Positions 46,376 through 55,998 of a DNA stretch of 64,000 bases are shown one piece after another. Numbering within the stretch: position 1 is the first letter of the stretch; each line of letters begins with the position of its first letter. The stretch covers positions 558,001 through 622,000 of the forward strand of contig NZ_FSRU01000003.1 in the NCBI RefSeq assembly GCF_900142845.1. The letters run 5' to 3'. Source of the stretch: Paraburkholderia phenazinium (GTDB lineage: Bacteria; Pseudomonadota; Gammaproteobacteria; Burkholderiales; Burkholderiaceae). Made by a program: the position numbers and the translations under genes. The notes below the pieces were generated by a model that saw only the letters and a program-made list of their open reading frames with translations, had not been told where the DNA came from and ran no database searches.

Positions 46376-46416
46376 CCTGGCGGGCGACTCGCATATCACG
46401 CTAGCCGCCCGCCAGG
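46376..46416. terminator. Bidirectional hairpin between convergent genes
   Basis: CCTGGCGGGCG (46376-46386) pairs with 46406-46416 (perfect 11-bp stem, 19-base loop). It lies between the stop at 46304 (plus) and the stop at 46420 (minus). Confidence 0.6.
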
Positions 46417-46419
46417 TCT

Positions 46420-48069
46420 TCACTTCACCGCATGCCTGTCCAGCTTGCTGCCGGTTTCCTTGTTGTAACGTTCGACGTACTCCTCGATCAGCTTGCGCAT
46501 TGCACGGCCAATCTGGCGATAGTCGGACTCGTTGAGGTTGGCGAGCGACACCCGGCCCGACGGATGCTGCGTGCCGAAGCCCTTGCCCGGCAACAGCACC
46601 ACGCGTGCCTCGCGCGCGAGGCGAAACAGCAACTCGCTCGGCTCCGTATTCTTGAGCAGCCATTCCACGAACTTGCGGCCGAACATCCGCTCGCCGAGAA
46701 ACTCGATGTCGAGAATCGTGTAGTAGTCGACCTGATTCGGATCGTCGTCCTCGAAGGAAATGCCCACCTCCTCGTACAACGCCTGCTTGCGCTTGCGAAT
46801 CAGCCGCTTCAACGCGTTCTTGTACGCATCCGGCGTATCCATCAACGAGAACAGCGAGAACAGCACCATCTGCACCTGCTGCGGCGTCGATAGACCGGCC
46901 GTGTGATTCAGCGCGACAGTGCGGCTGTCCGCCACCAGACGGTCGATGAACTTCAGCTTGTCCGGTTCCGTGGTGATCGACTCGTACCGCGTGTGCAACT
47001 CCTTCTTCACGTCCTTCGGCAACTCGGCCAGCAGCTTGTCGAGCACGTTGTCGCGATGCGTGGCGATCGTGCCGAGACGCCAGCCGGTCGCCCCGAAGTA
47101 CTTCGAATAGGAGTACACGAGAATCGTGTTCTTCGGCGCCAGCGCGAACAGCGACACGAATTCGTCGGCGAAGGTGCCGTACACGTCGTCGGTGAGCAGG
47201 ATCAGGTCCGGGCGCTCCTTGACGATGTCGGCGATATATTCAAGGCTCTCGTCATTGATCTTCACCGAGGGCGGATTGCTCGGATTGACGAGGAAGAACG
47301 CCTTCACCTTCGGATCGCGCAGCTTGTCGAGTTCCTTCTTCGAATACTGCCAGCCGCTTTCCACCGTCGCTTCGAGATTCACGACATTGAGCTGATAGTC
47401 GTTCAGACGCGGAATCTCGATGTACGGCGTGAAGATCGGCATGCCGAGCGCGATCGTATCGCCCGGCTTGATGAGCCGGTTTTCGCGCATCGTGTTGAAG
47501 ATGTAGGTCATCGCCGCAGTGCCGCCTTCCACTGCGAAGATGTCGAACTCGCCGACAAACGGATACTTGCCGATCATCTCGCGGCGCAAATACTGGCCGA
47601 CAATGATCTCCGAGAGCTTGAGCATGCGGTCCGGCACCGGATAGTTCGAAGCAAGGATGCCTTCGCACATCTCGTACAGGAAGTCGCCCGCCGAAAGACC
47701 CAGTTGGTCGCGCACGTACGAGATGGCGCCGCGCAGGAAGTCGATGCCTGGCACACCTTTGTTTTCGCGCAGGAACAGGTCGAAGCGTTCCGTGAGCCCC
47801 TCGCGGCGTGGGAAACCGCCCACGCCCTCCGGCATGTAGGCGAACGAGCGCTCCGATTCGCGCATCGCGAACAGGCCCAGTTGCCAGAAACCATGGCGCG
47901 GGATGGTCGCCAAAAAGTTCGGGTTGCCGCGGCCGGCGTTGAGCATCGAAACGTTGGCGGCACGCTCGACCGCCCCGCCGCCAGCGGCCTTGATCAGTTC
48001 ATCCTTCAGTTCGAACGGGCTGAGTGCTGCCAGCTTGTCCTGTTCGGTTTCGCTTTTGCCTTTTGCCAT
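46420..48069 (-). CDS. asdA: Aspartate 4-decarboxylase/aspartate aminotransferase
   Basis: 549 aa, matching the long aspartate beta-decarboxylase family (about 530-545 aa), not ordinary AspC (about 400). PLP Lys K323 in YSYSKYFGATGWRLG; N in VNPSNPPSVK and D-x-x-Y in TDDVYGTF are the usual PLP contacts. It makes L-alanine and CO2 from L-aspartate and can also transaminate. The next two genes upstream encode AspT exchangers. Together they form the known proton-motive cycle in which aspartate enters in exchange for alanine. GGAGA lies before the ATG. Cytosolic. Confidence 0.92.
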   Translation of the reverse strand: MAKGKSETEQDKLAALSPFELKDELIKAAGGGAVERAANVSMLNAGRGNPNFLATIPRHGFWQLGLFAMRESERSFAYMPEGVGGFPRREGLTERFDLFLRENKGVPGIDFLRGAISYVRDQLGLSAGDFLYEMCEGILASNYPVPDRMLKLSEIIVGQYLRREMIGKYPFVGEFDIFAVEGGTAAMTYIFNTMRENRLIKPGDTIALGMPIFTPYIEIPRLNDYQLNVVNLEATVESGWQYSKKELDKLRDPKVKAFFLVNPSNPPSVKINDESLEYIADIVKERPDLILLTDDVYGTFADEFVSLFALAPKNTILVYSYSKYFGATGWRLGTIATHRDNVLDKLLAELPKDVKKELHTRYESITTEPDKLKFIDRLVADSRTVALNHTAGLSTPQQVQMVLFSLFSLMDTPDAYKNALKRLIRKRKQALYEEVGISFEDDDPNQVDYYTILDIEFLGERMFGRKFVEWLLKNTEPSELLFRLAREARVVLLPGKGFGTQHPSGRVSLANLNESDYRQIGRAMRKLIEEYVERYNKETGSKLDRHAVK

Positions 48070-48180
48070 GATGCATTCTCCATTGCAAGGGTGAGATACG
48101 CCGGCGGCGGGCGCTCCTGCGGCAGCGCCGGCGTGAAGGAATGAGAGTGGCGAATCGAGCCTTATGAGACCGGCTCTGCG

Positions 48181-49866
48181 TTAGACAAGACCCACGACAA
48201 GCGGCCCGAGCAGCGTCAGCGCCACATTCGCAATCGCATAGGTAATCGCGAACGGCACGGTGGGCACGGCGCTTTCCGCCTTGTCGAGCACGCCGCCGAA
48301 AGCCGGGTTCGCGCTGCGCGAACCGGACAGCGCGCCGGCCAGAATCGCGGCGTTCTTGTAGCCGAGGACATAGCGGCCGAACAGCATCGTCAGCAGCAGC
48401 GGGAACAGCGTGACGAACACGCCCAGCAGGAAGATCGTCATGCCGCTCTGCTTGACCGTCACCACGGCCTGCAGTCCGGAGTTCAGGCCCACCACCGCGA
48501 CGAACGCAGCCAGCCCGAAGTCTTTCAGCAACTGCGAGGCCGCCGACGGCAACACGCCGTACATGGGATGCTTGCCGCGCATCCAGCCGAACAGCAGGCC
48601 GGCGAGCAGGCAGCCGCCGCCCGAGCCGAGCGTGAGCGGAATCCCCGCCACATTCACCACGATCAGGCCGATCAGCAGCCCAAGCACCAGACCCACACCC
48701 ATGTAGATGAAGTCGGTCTTGTTGCTGTACGGCAGCTCGTAGCCGGCCGCATCCACGGCACGTTTGGTGTCTTTCGGCGAGCCGTAGAAGGTGATCACGT
48801 CGCCGTGTTCGAGCTTGGTCTCCGGCAGGATGGGCAGCGGCTGGCCGGCACGCTTCGCGCCCTGGATATACACGCCATGACGCACGTCTCGATCCACGAC
48901 TTCGCGTGCAGCGGCGATCGTCGTATGGTTCATGCCTTTGCGGGTGAACACGCCTTCGCGGGTCTGCATCACGACGCCAATGTCGTCCACGTTGGCGATC
49001 TCACTGCCGTTCGCGCCGAATGCGACCACAGCTTCGCGGCGGCCGATCACCAGCACTTCGTCGTTGAGTTGCAACGTCAGATCGGGTGTCGGCTCGAGGT
49101 TCTGACCGTCGCGCCTGATGCGCTCGATGGTCAACATGTCCTGATGCTGCGTCTCGACTGCCTTGACCGTTTTTCCGGCGCTTACGTCGATCTTGTAGGC
49201 ACGTCCCACCAGTTCGGGCAACGCACGAATTTGCCCCGCTCCCAGCGACGACGACGAACCGGCGGACAGCTCCTTCTCCGCCTCGATCGACGCCTCTCGC
49301 AAGCCCTGCCCCATGAACTTCGGCAGGATGTTCACGCAGACGATGATCGCGCCGAGCGAGCCGAACACATAGGTCACCGCATAAGCGATAGCCACGTCGG
49401 ACTGCAACGACTTGATCTCGTCGGCGGGCAGGCTGAGTCGCGCGATCGCGTCGCCCGCCGTGCCGATGATCGCCGACTGCGTCAGCGCGCCGCCGGCCAG
49501 TCCTGCCGCGAGTCCCTTGTTGAGGTGGAACAGCTTCGCGCACACCACCACAGTGATCAGCGCGGACACCGCAAGGAAGATCGCCATGGCGATTTCACGC
49601 AGCGTCTTGCGGTTGAGCGAGTTGAAGAAGCCCGGTCCCGAGTCGTAACCGACCGCGTAAATGAAGACGGCGAACATCACCGACTTCACGCCGTTGTCGA
49701 TCGTGACGCCGAACTGGCTGATCACGACAGCGGCAAGTAGCGAGCCGCCCACCCCGCCTAGCTGGAATTTGCCGAAATTGATCTGGCCGACGTAATAGCC
49801 GACTGCCAGAGAGAGAAACAACGCGATCTCAGGTGACTTATGAAAAATGCTATGTAGCCAGTCCAT
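48181..49866 (-). CDS. aspT: Aspartate:alanine exchanger, AspT family (copy 1)
   Basis: 561 aa. Membrane helices at both ends (about 10-170 and 380-560), with two cytosolic RCK/TrkA-C domains between (ALPELVGRAYKIDVSAGKTV, LTLQLNDEVLVIGRREAV). N-terminal GYYVGQINFGKFQLGGVGGSLL and C-terminal LAGALSGSRSANPAFGGVL resemble AspT/YidE transporters. ATG at 49866 has GAGGG upstream. Same operon as asdA, between it and copy 2. It exchanges external aspartate for internal alanine, one net negative charge in per turnover, so decarboxylation builds proton motive force (family knowledge). Confidence 0.9.
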   Translation of the reverse strand: MDWLHSIFHKSPEIALFLSLAVGYYVGQINFGKFQLGGVGGSLLAAVVISQFGVTIDNGVKSVMFAVFIYAVGYDSGPGFFNSLNRKTLREIAMAIFLAVSALITVVVCAKLFHLNKGLAAGLAGGALTQSAIIGTAGDAIARLSLPADEIKSLQSDVAIAYAVTYVFGSLGAIIVCVNILPKFMGQGLREASIEAEKELSAGSSSSLGAGQIRALPELVGRAYKIDVSAGKTVKAVETQHQDMLTIERIRRDGQNLEPTPDLTLQLNDEVLVIGRREAVVAFGANGSEIANVDDIGVVMQTREGVFTRKGMNHTTIAAAREVVDRDVRHGVYIQGAKRAGQPLPILPETKLEHGDVITFYGSPKDTKRAVDAAGYELPYSNKTDFIYMGVGLVLGLLIGLIVVNVAGIPLTLGSGGGCLLAGLLFGWMRGKHPMYGVLPSAASQLLKDFGLAAFVAVVGLNSGLQAVVTVKQSGMTIFLLGVFVTLFPLLLTMLFGRYVLGYKNAAILAGALSGSRSANPAFGGVLDKAESAVPTVPFAITYAIANVALTLLGPLVVGLV

Positions 49867-50062
49867 CGTGCCCTCGCTGTGATGAGTGACCGTACTGCCC
49901 GGTGTAATTGCCGGCGGACGTCGTGGCACTCCCGTCCGCGGCCCTGACTGCGTCAAGCCCTGTGCGACCTCTGTCTCGCCCCTGTCCTGTCGTTTTGTCG
50001 AGCCGCGCGGCGTCCGGTCTGCGTGCGGTCTCTGTGGTATTGCTGCCGTCCTGCTGCAGCGC

Positions 50063-51745
50063 CTAGCCGAACTTGCCGGCCAACCCCACCACCACTGGCC
50101 CCATCAACGGCAGCAGGATGTTGGAAAGCGCATAGGTGATCGTGTAACCGATGACCGGCGTCGAATTGCCGGTCACGCCGACGAGCGCGCTGATAGCCGG
50201 CGTGCTGCACTGCTGCCCGGCAATCGCGCCGAGCAGCATGGGGGTTTCGAGCTTGAGAAACATACGGCCGATCCACAGCGACAGCAGCCCTGGAATCAGC
50301 ACCATGAGAATCCCGACGACCGGCAACGCGATGCCGTACTCGCGCACCAGCCTGATCGCGTCCGGCCCCGCCGACAGGCCGACCGCGGCGATAAACGTTG
50401 CAAGGCCGAAGTCCTTCAGGATTTGCGCGGCGGCGGAAGGCAGCGAGCCGATCAGCGGATGGCGCGAGCGGATCCAGCCGAACAGCAGCCCCGACAGCAG
50501 GCAACCGCCGCCGGTGCCGAGCGCAATCGAAACGCCGCCGACGCGGCCGCCCAGATGCCCAATGGCCATGCCGAGCAACACCCCCAGCCCGAGATAGACG
50601 AAATCGGTCTTCTGGGTCGCGGGCAGCACGTAACCAAGCTGGCGCGCGCCGCGTTCCACGTCGGCCTTGGCGCCGACGAGGGTCAGCACGTCGCCGCGGT
50701 TCAGTTCGGTGCCCGGCAAGGCCGGCACCGTCGTCTCGAGCCGCGTCACGGCAGCGATATAGACGCCGCGCCCTTGTTCCGGCGTGGCCTGTTCGCGCAG
50801 CTGCGCGACGGTCATGCCGTGCGCCTCGCGCCGCGTCAGGACCACGTTCACGCGCTCGGCGGCCAGCGCGCCGAAGCGCGCGTCGGACACTTCCGTGCCG
50901 ATTGCCGGGCCGGCCGCCACCACCGCCTCGCGCCGCCCGGCGACCAGTGCGATATCGCCGGCAGCCAGCAGCAGATGCGGTTCGAGCGCCAAACGCGCGC
51001 CGTCCCGGTCCACCTGCTCGACCGTCAGGTTGCAGCCATAGCGCTGTTCGAGCGCTTCGATCGCGAGCCCCGCCGCCGGGCCGACGCGAAACACCCGGCT
51101 CACCAGCGCAAGCGCGCCCATGCGCTGGCCTTCGTCGAGCGCGCCGTCGCCGCCCAGCTTGCGCCACACGCGCTCGGCTTCCTCGCGCAAATTGACGCGC
51201 AGCAGCAGCGGCGCGAACTGGCTGGTAAACAGCACGATGGTGATCAGGCCGAACAGGTAGCTGACGCTATAGGCCGTCACGATGTTGGCCTGCAGACGCG
51301 CGGTTTCGGCCTCGGCGAGGCCCAACCTGCCAATGGATTCCGACGCCGTGCCGATCACCGCCGACTCCGTCGCGGCGCCCGCCAGCAGGCCGGCCGCCGT
51401 GCCGGCATCGAGACGCAGCGCGAACACCGCGGTCATCACGAGCAGCAGCACCGAAACGATTTCGACAATCGACAGCAAGCCGTAGCGCCAGCCCCGGCCG
51501 ATATTGGCGAAGAACTGCGGGCCGCCGGTGAAACCGAGCGCAAAAATAAACAGGGCAAAGGCAATGTTTTTCAGGTCGGGCGCAAGCCGGGCGCCGGTTT
51601 GGCCCAATAGCAACGCCACGATCAACGTGCCGCAGACCCCGCCAAGCTGGATCGGTCCAATCTTGAATGAGCCAATGAAATAGCCTAAAGCAAGGCTCGC
51701 AAACAGCGCGATTTCCGGTTGCGACCTGAGCAATTCGCCGATCAT
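50063..51745 (-). CDS. aspT2: Aspartate:alanine exchanger, AspT family (copy 2)
   Basis: 560 aa, same layout as copy 1: paired membrane domains with central TrkA-C repeats (QRMGALALVSRVFRVGP, LLLAAGDIALVAGRREAV). N-terminal GYFIGSFKIGPIQLGGVCGTL and end AIAGQQCSTPAISALVGVTG parallel the other copy but differ in many positions, so this is an older divergence. It is first in the probable operon aspT2-aspT-asdA (196-bp gap to copy 1). It may have a different partner amino acid or work as a heterodimer (inference). Divergent LysR gene at 52303 is a candidate regulator. Confidence 0.88.
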   Translation of the reverse strand: MIGELLRSQPEIALFASLALGYFIGSFKIGPIQLGGVCGTLIVALLLGQTGARLAPDLKNIAFALFIFALGFTGGPQFFANIGRGWRYGLLSIVEIVSVLLLVMTAVFALRLDAGTAAGLLAGAATESAVIGTASESIGRLGLAEAETARLQANIVTAYSVSYLFGLITIVLFTSQFAPLLLRVNLREEAERVWRKLGGDGALDEGQRMGALALVSRVFRVGPAAGLAIEALEQRYGCNLTVEQVDRDGARLALEPHLLLAAGDIALVAGRREAVVAAGPAIGTEVSDARFGALAAERVNVVLTRREAHGMTVAQLREQATPEQGRGVYIAAVTRLETTVPALPGTELNRGDVLTLVGAKADVERGARQLGYVLPATQKTDFVYLGLGVLLGMAIGHLGGRVGGVSIALGTGGGCLLSGLLFGWIRSRHPLIGSLPSAAAQILKDFGLATFIAAVGLSAGPDAIRLVREYGIALPVVGILMVLIPGLLSLWIGRMFLKLETPMLLGAIAGQQCSTPAISALVGVTGNSTPVIGYTITYALSNILLPLMGPVVVGLAGKFG

Positions 51746-52302
51746 GTTCTGGGTTGCCGCTTTACCGTTGATTTATAACAATCGTGAGAAAAAATCGCCT
51801 TGAAATTTCTAAAAAGCCAATTCCTGGCAATCCTTCCGGGTGCGACAAGCGGCACATTGCCGCAACGCGATATGCGTCATTGAATTAAGGATTAAGGATT
51901 TATTGCACTCGGACGAGGCGAGACCGGGACCCGGGACCTGAGACTCCATGTCGCAGCGTGGCGACGGCCAGCCATTCGAGTCGGATTGCATAAGCGCATT
52001 GCTTCCTCGTTGAGTTGCCCAGGTACCATAAAAAGTCAGGTTATTTGGGTCATGGGTCAATACATTGCGTTCCGAATCATGCCGATTCGGTCAATACCTA
52101 TTACCCTACAGACAAGTCGGAAAATTCCCAAACCCGAATTCGACAAGTCTGATCAATAAATATTGTAATTCGTCGTAATAGTCAATATGATTTTCCACAG
52201 TAGTCGCAGCACCCCTGGTCCGGACGATTGCTGATTCGGCCGTTCGTTATGCCGCAGCAAGTCTCACCCTCGCGGTTTTTCTAGCACATGAGGCGAATTC
52301 CA
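51746..52302. other. AT-rich intergenic region upstream of aspT2 and a LysR gene
   Basis: About 560 bp, notably AT-rich from 52060 to 52200, with several short repeats (GACAAGTC twice near 52110-52150). Promoters for both divergent genes probably lie here. A minus-strand ORF at 51809-52060 ends in a Cys-rich tail (QCAACRTRKDC) but its N-terminal part lacks protein character; it may be a remnant of a small Cys-rich protein. Confidence 0.45.
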
Positions 52303-53301
52303 ATGAACCAGATTCACGCAATGCGAGTTTTCGTCCGGGTGGCCGAAACGGAAAGTTTCCGCCGCGCCGCGCAACAACTCGCGGTATCGAATGCGCTCGT
52401 CACGCGCTCCATCGCCACGCTCGAAGCCCATCTGAAAACGCGGCTGATCAATCGCACCACCCGCAATCTCGCCCTGACGGAGGCCGGCACACGCTACCTC
52501 GAAGGTTGTCGCGGGCTGCTCGAAGAACTCGATCGGCTGGAAAACGCCCTTGCCGACAGCGAGTCCGAGCCGGGCGGCACGCTGCGGCTCGTCGCCTCCG
52601 GTGCGCTCTCGCTGCTCTCGCTGACCCCGCTGCTCGACGGTTTCCGCCGCCAATACCCGAAGGTCAAGGTGCGGCTCACGCTGACCGACCGGCATGTGGA
52701 TCTGATCGAGGACGGTTACGACGTCGGCCTCGTCACCGGCTTCGTCGCGCCCAGCCAGGATCTGGTCGAACGGCCTATCGGCACGCATGCGCTAGTGGTA
52801 TGCGCCGCGCCCGGCTATCTCGCGGAGCAAGGTGTGCCGCACACGCCGGAACAACTCGCCCTGCACGCGTTCATCGCGCTGCCGGCGGAGCAGCCCAACA
52901 GCACCTGGCATTTCACCGGACCGGGCCGGCGCACCGAAGAGGTCACGCTGCAACCGGTCTACTCCGTCAACAGCGCGATGATGCTGCGGCTGGGCGTGCT
53001 GGCCGGCATGGGCGTCGCGATCCTGCCGTGGCAAATGGTGGCCGACGACCTGGCAGCGGGCACCCTGACACGCATCATGGACGATCACCGGGTCGACGAC
53101 CCGGACCTCAAGGTGTCGATCGTCTATCCGAATCGCCAGTTCCTGCCGGCCAAAACGCGCACCTTCGTCACCCATACGCTCGAGCATTTCAGCCGGAGCG
53201 TTGCGAGCGCGGACGCCGCCGCCGTGCCGGCAGCGGCGCAAACACCGCTACCGGTGGCCGGCGAGATGAGCACCAGCCTGCATGCGCTACGGGACGCTTA
53301 A
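52303..53301 (+). CDS. LysR-family transcriptional regulator
   Basis: 332 aa. Winged helix at about 1-60 (AETESFRRAAQQLAVSNALV, RSIATLEAHLKTRL), followed by the effector-binding domain (GTLRLVASGALSLLSLTPLL). ATG at 52303 follows GAGG. It is divergent from aspT2 and 30 bp before D-lactate dehydrogenase, which it may control by readthrough. The C-terminal 30 residues are Ala/Pro-rich. The effector is unknown. Confidence 0.88.
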   Translation: MNQIHAMRVFVRVAETESFRRAAQQLAVSNALVTRSIATLEAHLKTRLINRTTRNLALTEAGTRYLEGCRGLLEELDRLENALADSESEPGGTLRLVASGALSLLSLTPLLDGFRRQYPKVKVRLTLTDRHVDLIEDGYDVGLVTGFVAPSQDLVERPIGTHALVVCAAPGYLAEQGVPHTPEQLALHAFIALPAEQPNSTWHFTGPGRRTEEVTLQPVYSVNSAMMLRLGVLAGMGVAILPWQMVADDLAAGTLTRIMDDHRVDDPDLKVSIVYPNRQFLPAKTRTFVTHTLEHFSRSVASADAAAVPAAAQTPLPVAGEMSTSLHALRDA

Positions 53302-53331
53302 ACTATCGGCATACCGTCTGCGGAGCACCTC

Positions 53332-54330
53332 ATGCGCATGATCCTGTTCAGTAGCCGTCAGTACGACAGCGAAACGTTTAACGAAGCGAACGCCGCCTAC
53401 CGCTACGACCTGCACTTTCAGGAATCGCACCTCGACGCCGAAACCGCTGTGCTGGCAGAGGGCTTCGAGGTGGTCTGTCCATTCGTCAACGACTGCGCGG
53501 ACGCAGCGGTGCTCGAGCGCCTGCACGCGGGCGGCACACGCCTGATTGCGTTGCGCTCGGCCGGCTTCAATCACGTCGATCTGGCGGCCGCCCAGCGGCT
53601 CGGCGTGACGGTGGTGCGCGTGCCGGCCTATTCGCCGCACGCGGTGGCCGAACATGCGGTGGGATTGATTCTCGCGCTGAACCGGCGCTTGCCGAGAGCG
53701 GCCGCGCGCACGCGCGAAAGCGACTTCTCGCTCAACGGCTTGCTCGGCTTCGATCTGCACGGCAGGACCGTGGGTGTGATCGGCACCGGCATGATCGGCC
53801 GTGTTTTCGGCCGCATCATGGCGGGCTTCGGCATGCAGGTGCTCGCCTACGACCCCGGCACGCCCGCGCAGGATCTGCTCGCGCTCGGCGCACGCTACGT
53901 GCCGCTCGATACGCTGCTCGCCGAAAGCGACGTCGTCAGCCTGCACTGCCCGCTGGTGCCGGACACCTACCATCTGATCGACGAACGCGCACTCGCCAAA
54001 ATGAAGCGCGGCGCGATGCTGATCAATACGGGGCGCGGCGGGCTGGTCGAAAGCAATGCGCTGATCGGCGCACTCAAGAGCGGGCAGCTCGGCAACCTGG
54101 GGCTCGACGTCTACGAGGAAGAAGGCGGCCTGTTCTTCGAGGATCATTCGAACCTGCCGCTCCAGGACGACGTGCTGGCGCGTCTGCTGATGTTCCCGAA
54201 CGTGATCGTCACCGCTCACCAGGCGTTCTTCACCCGCGAGGCGATGAACGAAATCGCGCAGACCACGCTCGGCAATGTGGCGGCGTGGTATGGCGGCACA
54301 CCGCGCAACAGGGTGTCCGTGCGCGGCTAG
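53332..54330 (+). CDS. ldhA: D-lactate dehydrogenase (2-hydroxyacid dehydrogenase)
   Basis: 332 aa. Catalytic Arg regions and fold are clear: RSAGFNHVDLAAAQRLG, NAD site VGVIGTGMIGRVFGRI, NTGRGGLVESNALI, catalytic His in TAHQAFFTREA and Glu in LDVYEEEGGLFFED. The last motif and overall length fit fermentative D-lactate dehydrogenases (LdhA). GGAG lies before the ATG. Cytosolic NADH-dependent pyruvate reduction to D-lactate. It is likely co-transcribed with the LysR gene. Confidence 0.92.
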   Translation: MRMILFSSRQYDSETFNEANAAYRYDLHFQESHLDAETAVLAEGFEVVCPFVNDCADAAVLERLHAGGTRLIALRSAGFNHVDLAAAQRLGVTVVRVPAYSPHAVAEHAVGLILALNRRLPRAAARTRESDFSLNGLLGFDLHGRTVGVIGTGMIGRVFGRIMAGFGMQVLAYDPGTPAQDLLALGARYVPLDTLLAESDVVSLHCPLVPDTYHLIDERALAKMKRGAMLINTGRGGLVESNALIGALKSGQLGNLGLDVYEEEGGLFFEDHSNLPLQDDVLARLLMFPNVIVTAHQAFFTREAMNEIAQTTLGNVAAWYGGTPRNRVSVRG

Positions 54331-54398
54331 AACAACGGCCAGGGTGCAGCGAAGGCACCGCCCACGCTCAGCCGCAACGCAGCCGGGCAAGGACGCGG

Positions 54399-54920
54399 CT
54401 AAGGCGCCCGATCCATGGTCTGACGAATCGCGGTGCGCGCATCGTCGGCCGCGCCGCACACTTCGCGCAGCAACGCCACTTCGCGCTCGTGCACCTCGAC
54501 CGGAAACCAGCGTGCGCCGGCATCGGCCAGATAGCGCGCGCGATGCTGGCCGTTGCGAAACGCCACGACGCCTTCGTGTTCGAGTCCAAACCAGCCCATC
54601 AGACCCGGCGCGCGGCGCGTCGAAACGGTCACATAAGGCATCTGCGGAATGCGCGGGTTGGCGGGATCGAGAAACTCGCGAATGCCGCGCACCTTGCCCG
54701 TATGCCATTCGTTGACGGGCTTCAGGACGTAGTCGGTATTGTCGCGATTCGCGCAGTCGAGCAATTTGCGGGCGTCGACCAGCACGACCTGATGACGGGT
54801 GCCGTCGGCAATGAAGACGCGCTTCAGACGAACGTGGTCGTACCACGGGTGTTCGTGCAAAGGCACGATCCAGATGGGCTCCGCCAGAGGCGATTCGAGA
54901 GTCGGCGTGGGTGATGACAT
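54399..54920 (-). CDS. ParB/Srx-like protein, possible plasmid fertility inhibition (Osa/FiwA) relative
   Basis: 173 aa. EHEGVVAFRNGQHRARYLADAG contains the G-x-H-R type motif of the ParB/Srx fold (DNA-binding, nuclease or ATPase proteins). The region HEHPWYDHVRLKRVFIADG and a tryptophan/phenylalanine-rich centre fit the plasmid fertility-inhibition family, which in plasmids blocks conjugation or T-DNA export. This is from family knowledge and not certain. ATG at 54920. A chromosomal copy among metabolic genes might be a defence against plasmid transfer, or a different small ParB-fold protein. Confidence 0.55.
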   Translation of the reverse strand: MSSPTPTLESPLAEPIWIVPLHEHPWYDHVRLKRVFIADGTRHQVVLVDARKLLDCANRDNTDYVLKPVNEWHTGKVRGIREFLDPANPRIPQMPYVTVSTRRAPGLMGWFGLEHEGVVAFRNGQHRARYLADAGARWFPVEVHEREVALLREVCGAADDARTAIRQTMDRAP

Positions 54921-55081
54921 GGACAATAACAAGTGCAGACTCGATGTGCCGGCGTACGAAGCCGGCATGCTAAAAAAGCGCTTACGCTACGGTTCCCTCG
55001 TGAAGTATATGTGACAGCGTCGAGCAATAATCAGCGCGCATAGCAAATAGCTGGCGATCTGGACAGCCCTCGGAGATGGCG

Positions 55082-55864
55082 ATGACACCCGAAGAATTTG
55101 GCGACCACGTGAGAATTGAAGCAAGCGAAACCGTGGCGACGATCGTGCTCGAGCGGCCGGCGCGGCGCAACGCGGTCGACCGTCCGACTGCCGACGCACT
55201 ATCCGCCGCGTTCCGACGCTTCGAAGCCGAACCAAGCTGGCGCGCAGCGGTGCTGTTCGGCGCGGGCGGCACTTTCTGCGCGGGCGCCGATCTCAGCGCG
55301 CTCGCAGACGACACGCGCCGCAACGAACTGCACGCCGATGGCAGCGGCCCCGGTCCGATGGGTCCGACGCGCATGCCGTTCACGAAGCCGGTGATCGCCG
55401 CGATTGCCGGCTACGCCGTTGCGGGCGGTCTCGAACTGGCCGCGATGTGCGATCTGCGAGTGGTCGAGGAAGACGCGGTGCTCGGCGTCTTCTGCCGGCG
55501 CGTCGGCATTCCGCTGATCGACGGCGGCACGATCCGGCTGCCACGGCTGATCGGCCTGTCGCGCGCGCTGGACCTGATCCTGACCGGCCGTGCGCTCGAC
55601 GCGCACGAAGCCCTCGCGTTCGGCCTCGCCAATCGCGTCGTGCCGCCGGGTACGGCGCGGGCGGCGGCCGAGCGGCTGGCCGCGGAACTCGCCGCGTTTC
55701 CGCAGGGCGCCTTGCTGGCAGACCGTCGCTCCGCACTCGAAAACAGCCCGCTCGACGACCTGCCGGAGGCCTTGCGTCGCGAGGGCGCGGGCGGTTATCA
55801 GGCAGTCTTCGCCGAGGGCGTGGCGGGCGCGCTGCGCTTTGTTGAGCGAAAAACAACACCCTGA
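55082..55864 (+). CDS. Enoyl-CoA hydratase/isomerase family protein
   Basis: 260 aa. GAGGTFCAGADLSALAD and IAGYAVAGGLELAAMCDLRV are the oxyanion-hole regions; the Glu in GLELA and in VVEEDAVLGVFC region are the candidates for catalysis. Crotonase fold, cytosolic. ATG at 55082 has CGGAG 6 bases before it; the ATG at 55076 overlaps that site and is less likely. It is transcribed alone, before an MFS gene. The exact acyl-CoA substrate is not clear. EchA-type enzymes of fatty acid or aromatic-acid breakdown are likely. Confidence 0.88.
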   Translation: MTPEEFGDHVRIEASETVATIVLERPARRNAVDRPTADALSAAFRRFEAEPSWRAAVLFGAGGTFCAGADLSALADDTRRNELHADGSGPGPMGPTRMPFTKPVIAAIAGYAVAGGLELAAMCDLRVVEEDAVLGVFCRRVGIPLIDGGTIRLPRLIGLSRALDLILTGRALDAHEALAFGLANRVVPPGTARAAAERLAAELAAFPQGALLADRRSALENSPLDDLPEALRREGAGGYQAVFAEGVAGALRFVERKTTP

Positions 55865-55998
55865 GCGCTCGCCAGCAGCACCGTTTTGGCTTAGGTACAA
55901 TCCCTTACTTGCTTGCCCTGCCGACGCCCGCGCTCTCGTTCCGAAACGCGCGCCGGCCACGCGCGCATCGCGCGGACTTCGTACCGATCTCCCCCATC

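Noticed and set aside
46903..48144. Long plus-strand frame opposite asdA
   Set aside because: Mirror of a conserved gene, without ribosome site or recognisable protein character.
51809..52060. 83-aa minus-strand ORF with a Cys-rich tail
   Set aside because: Only the last ~20 residues look protein-like; possibly a remnant, not a clear gene.
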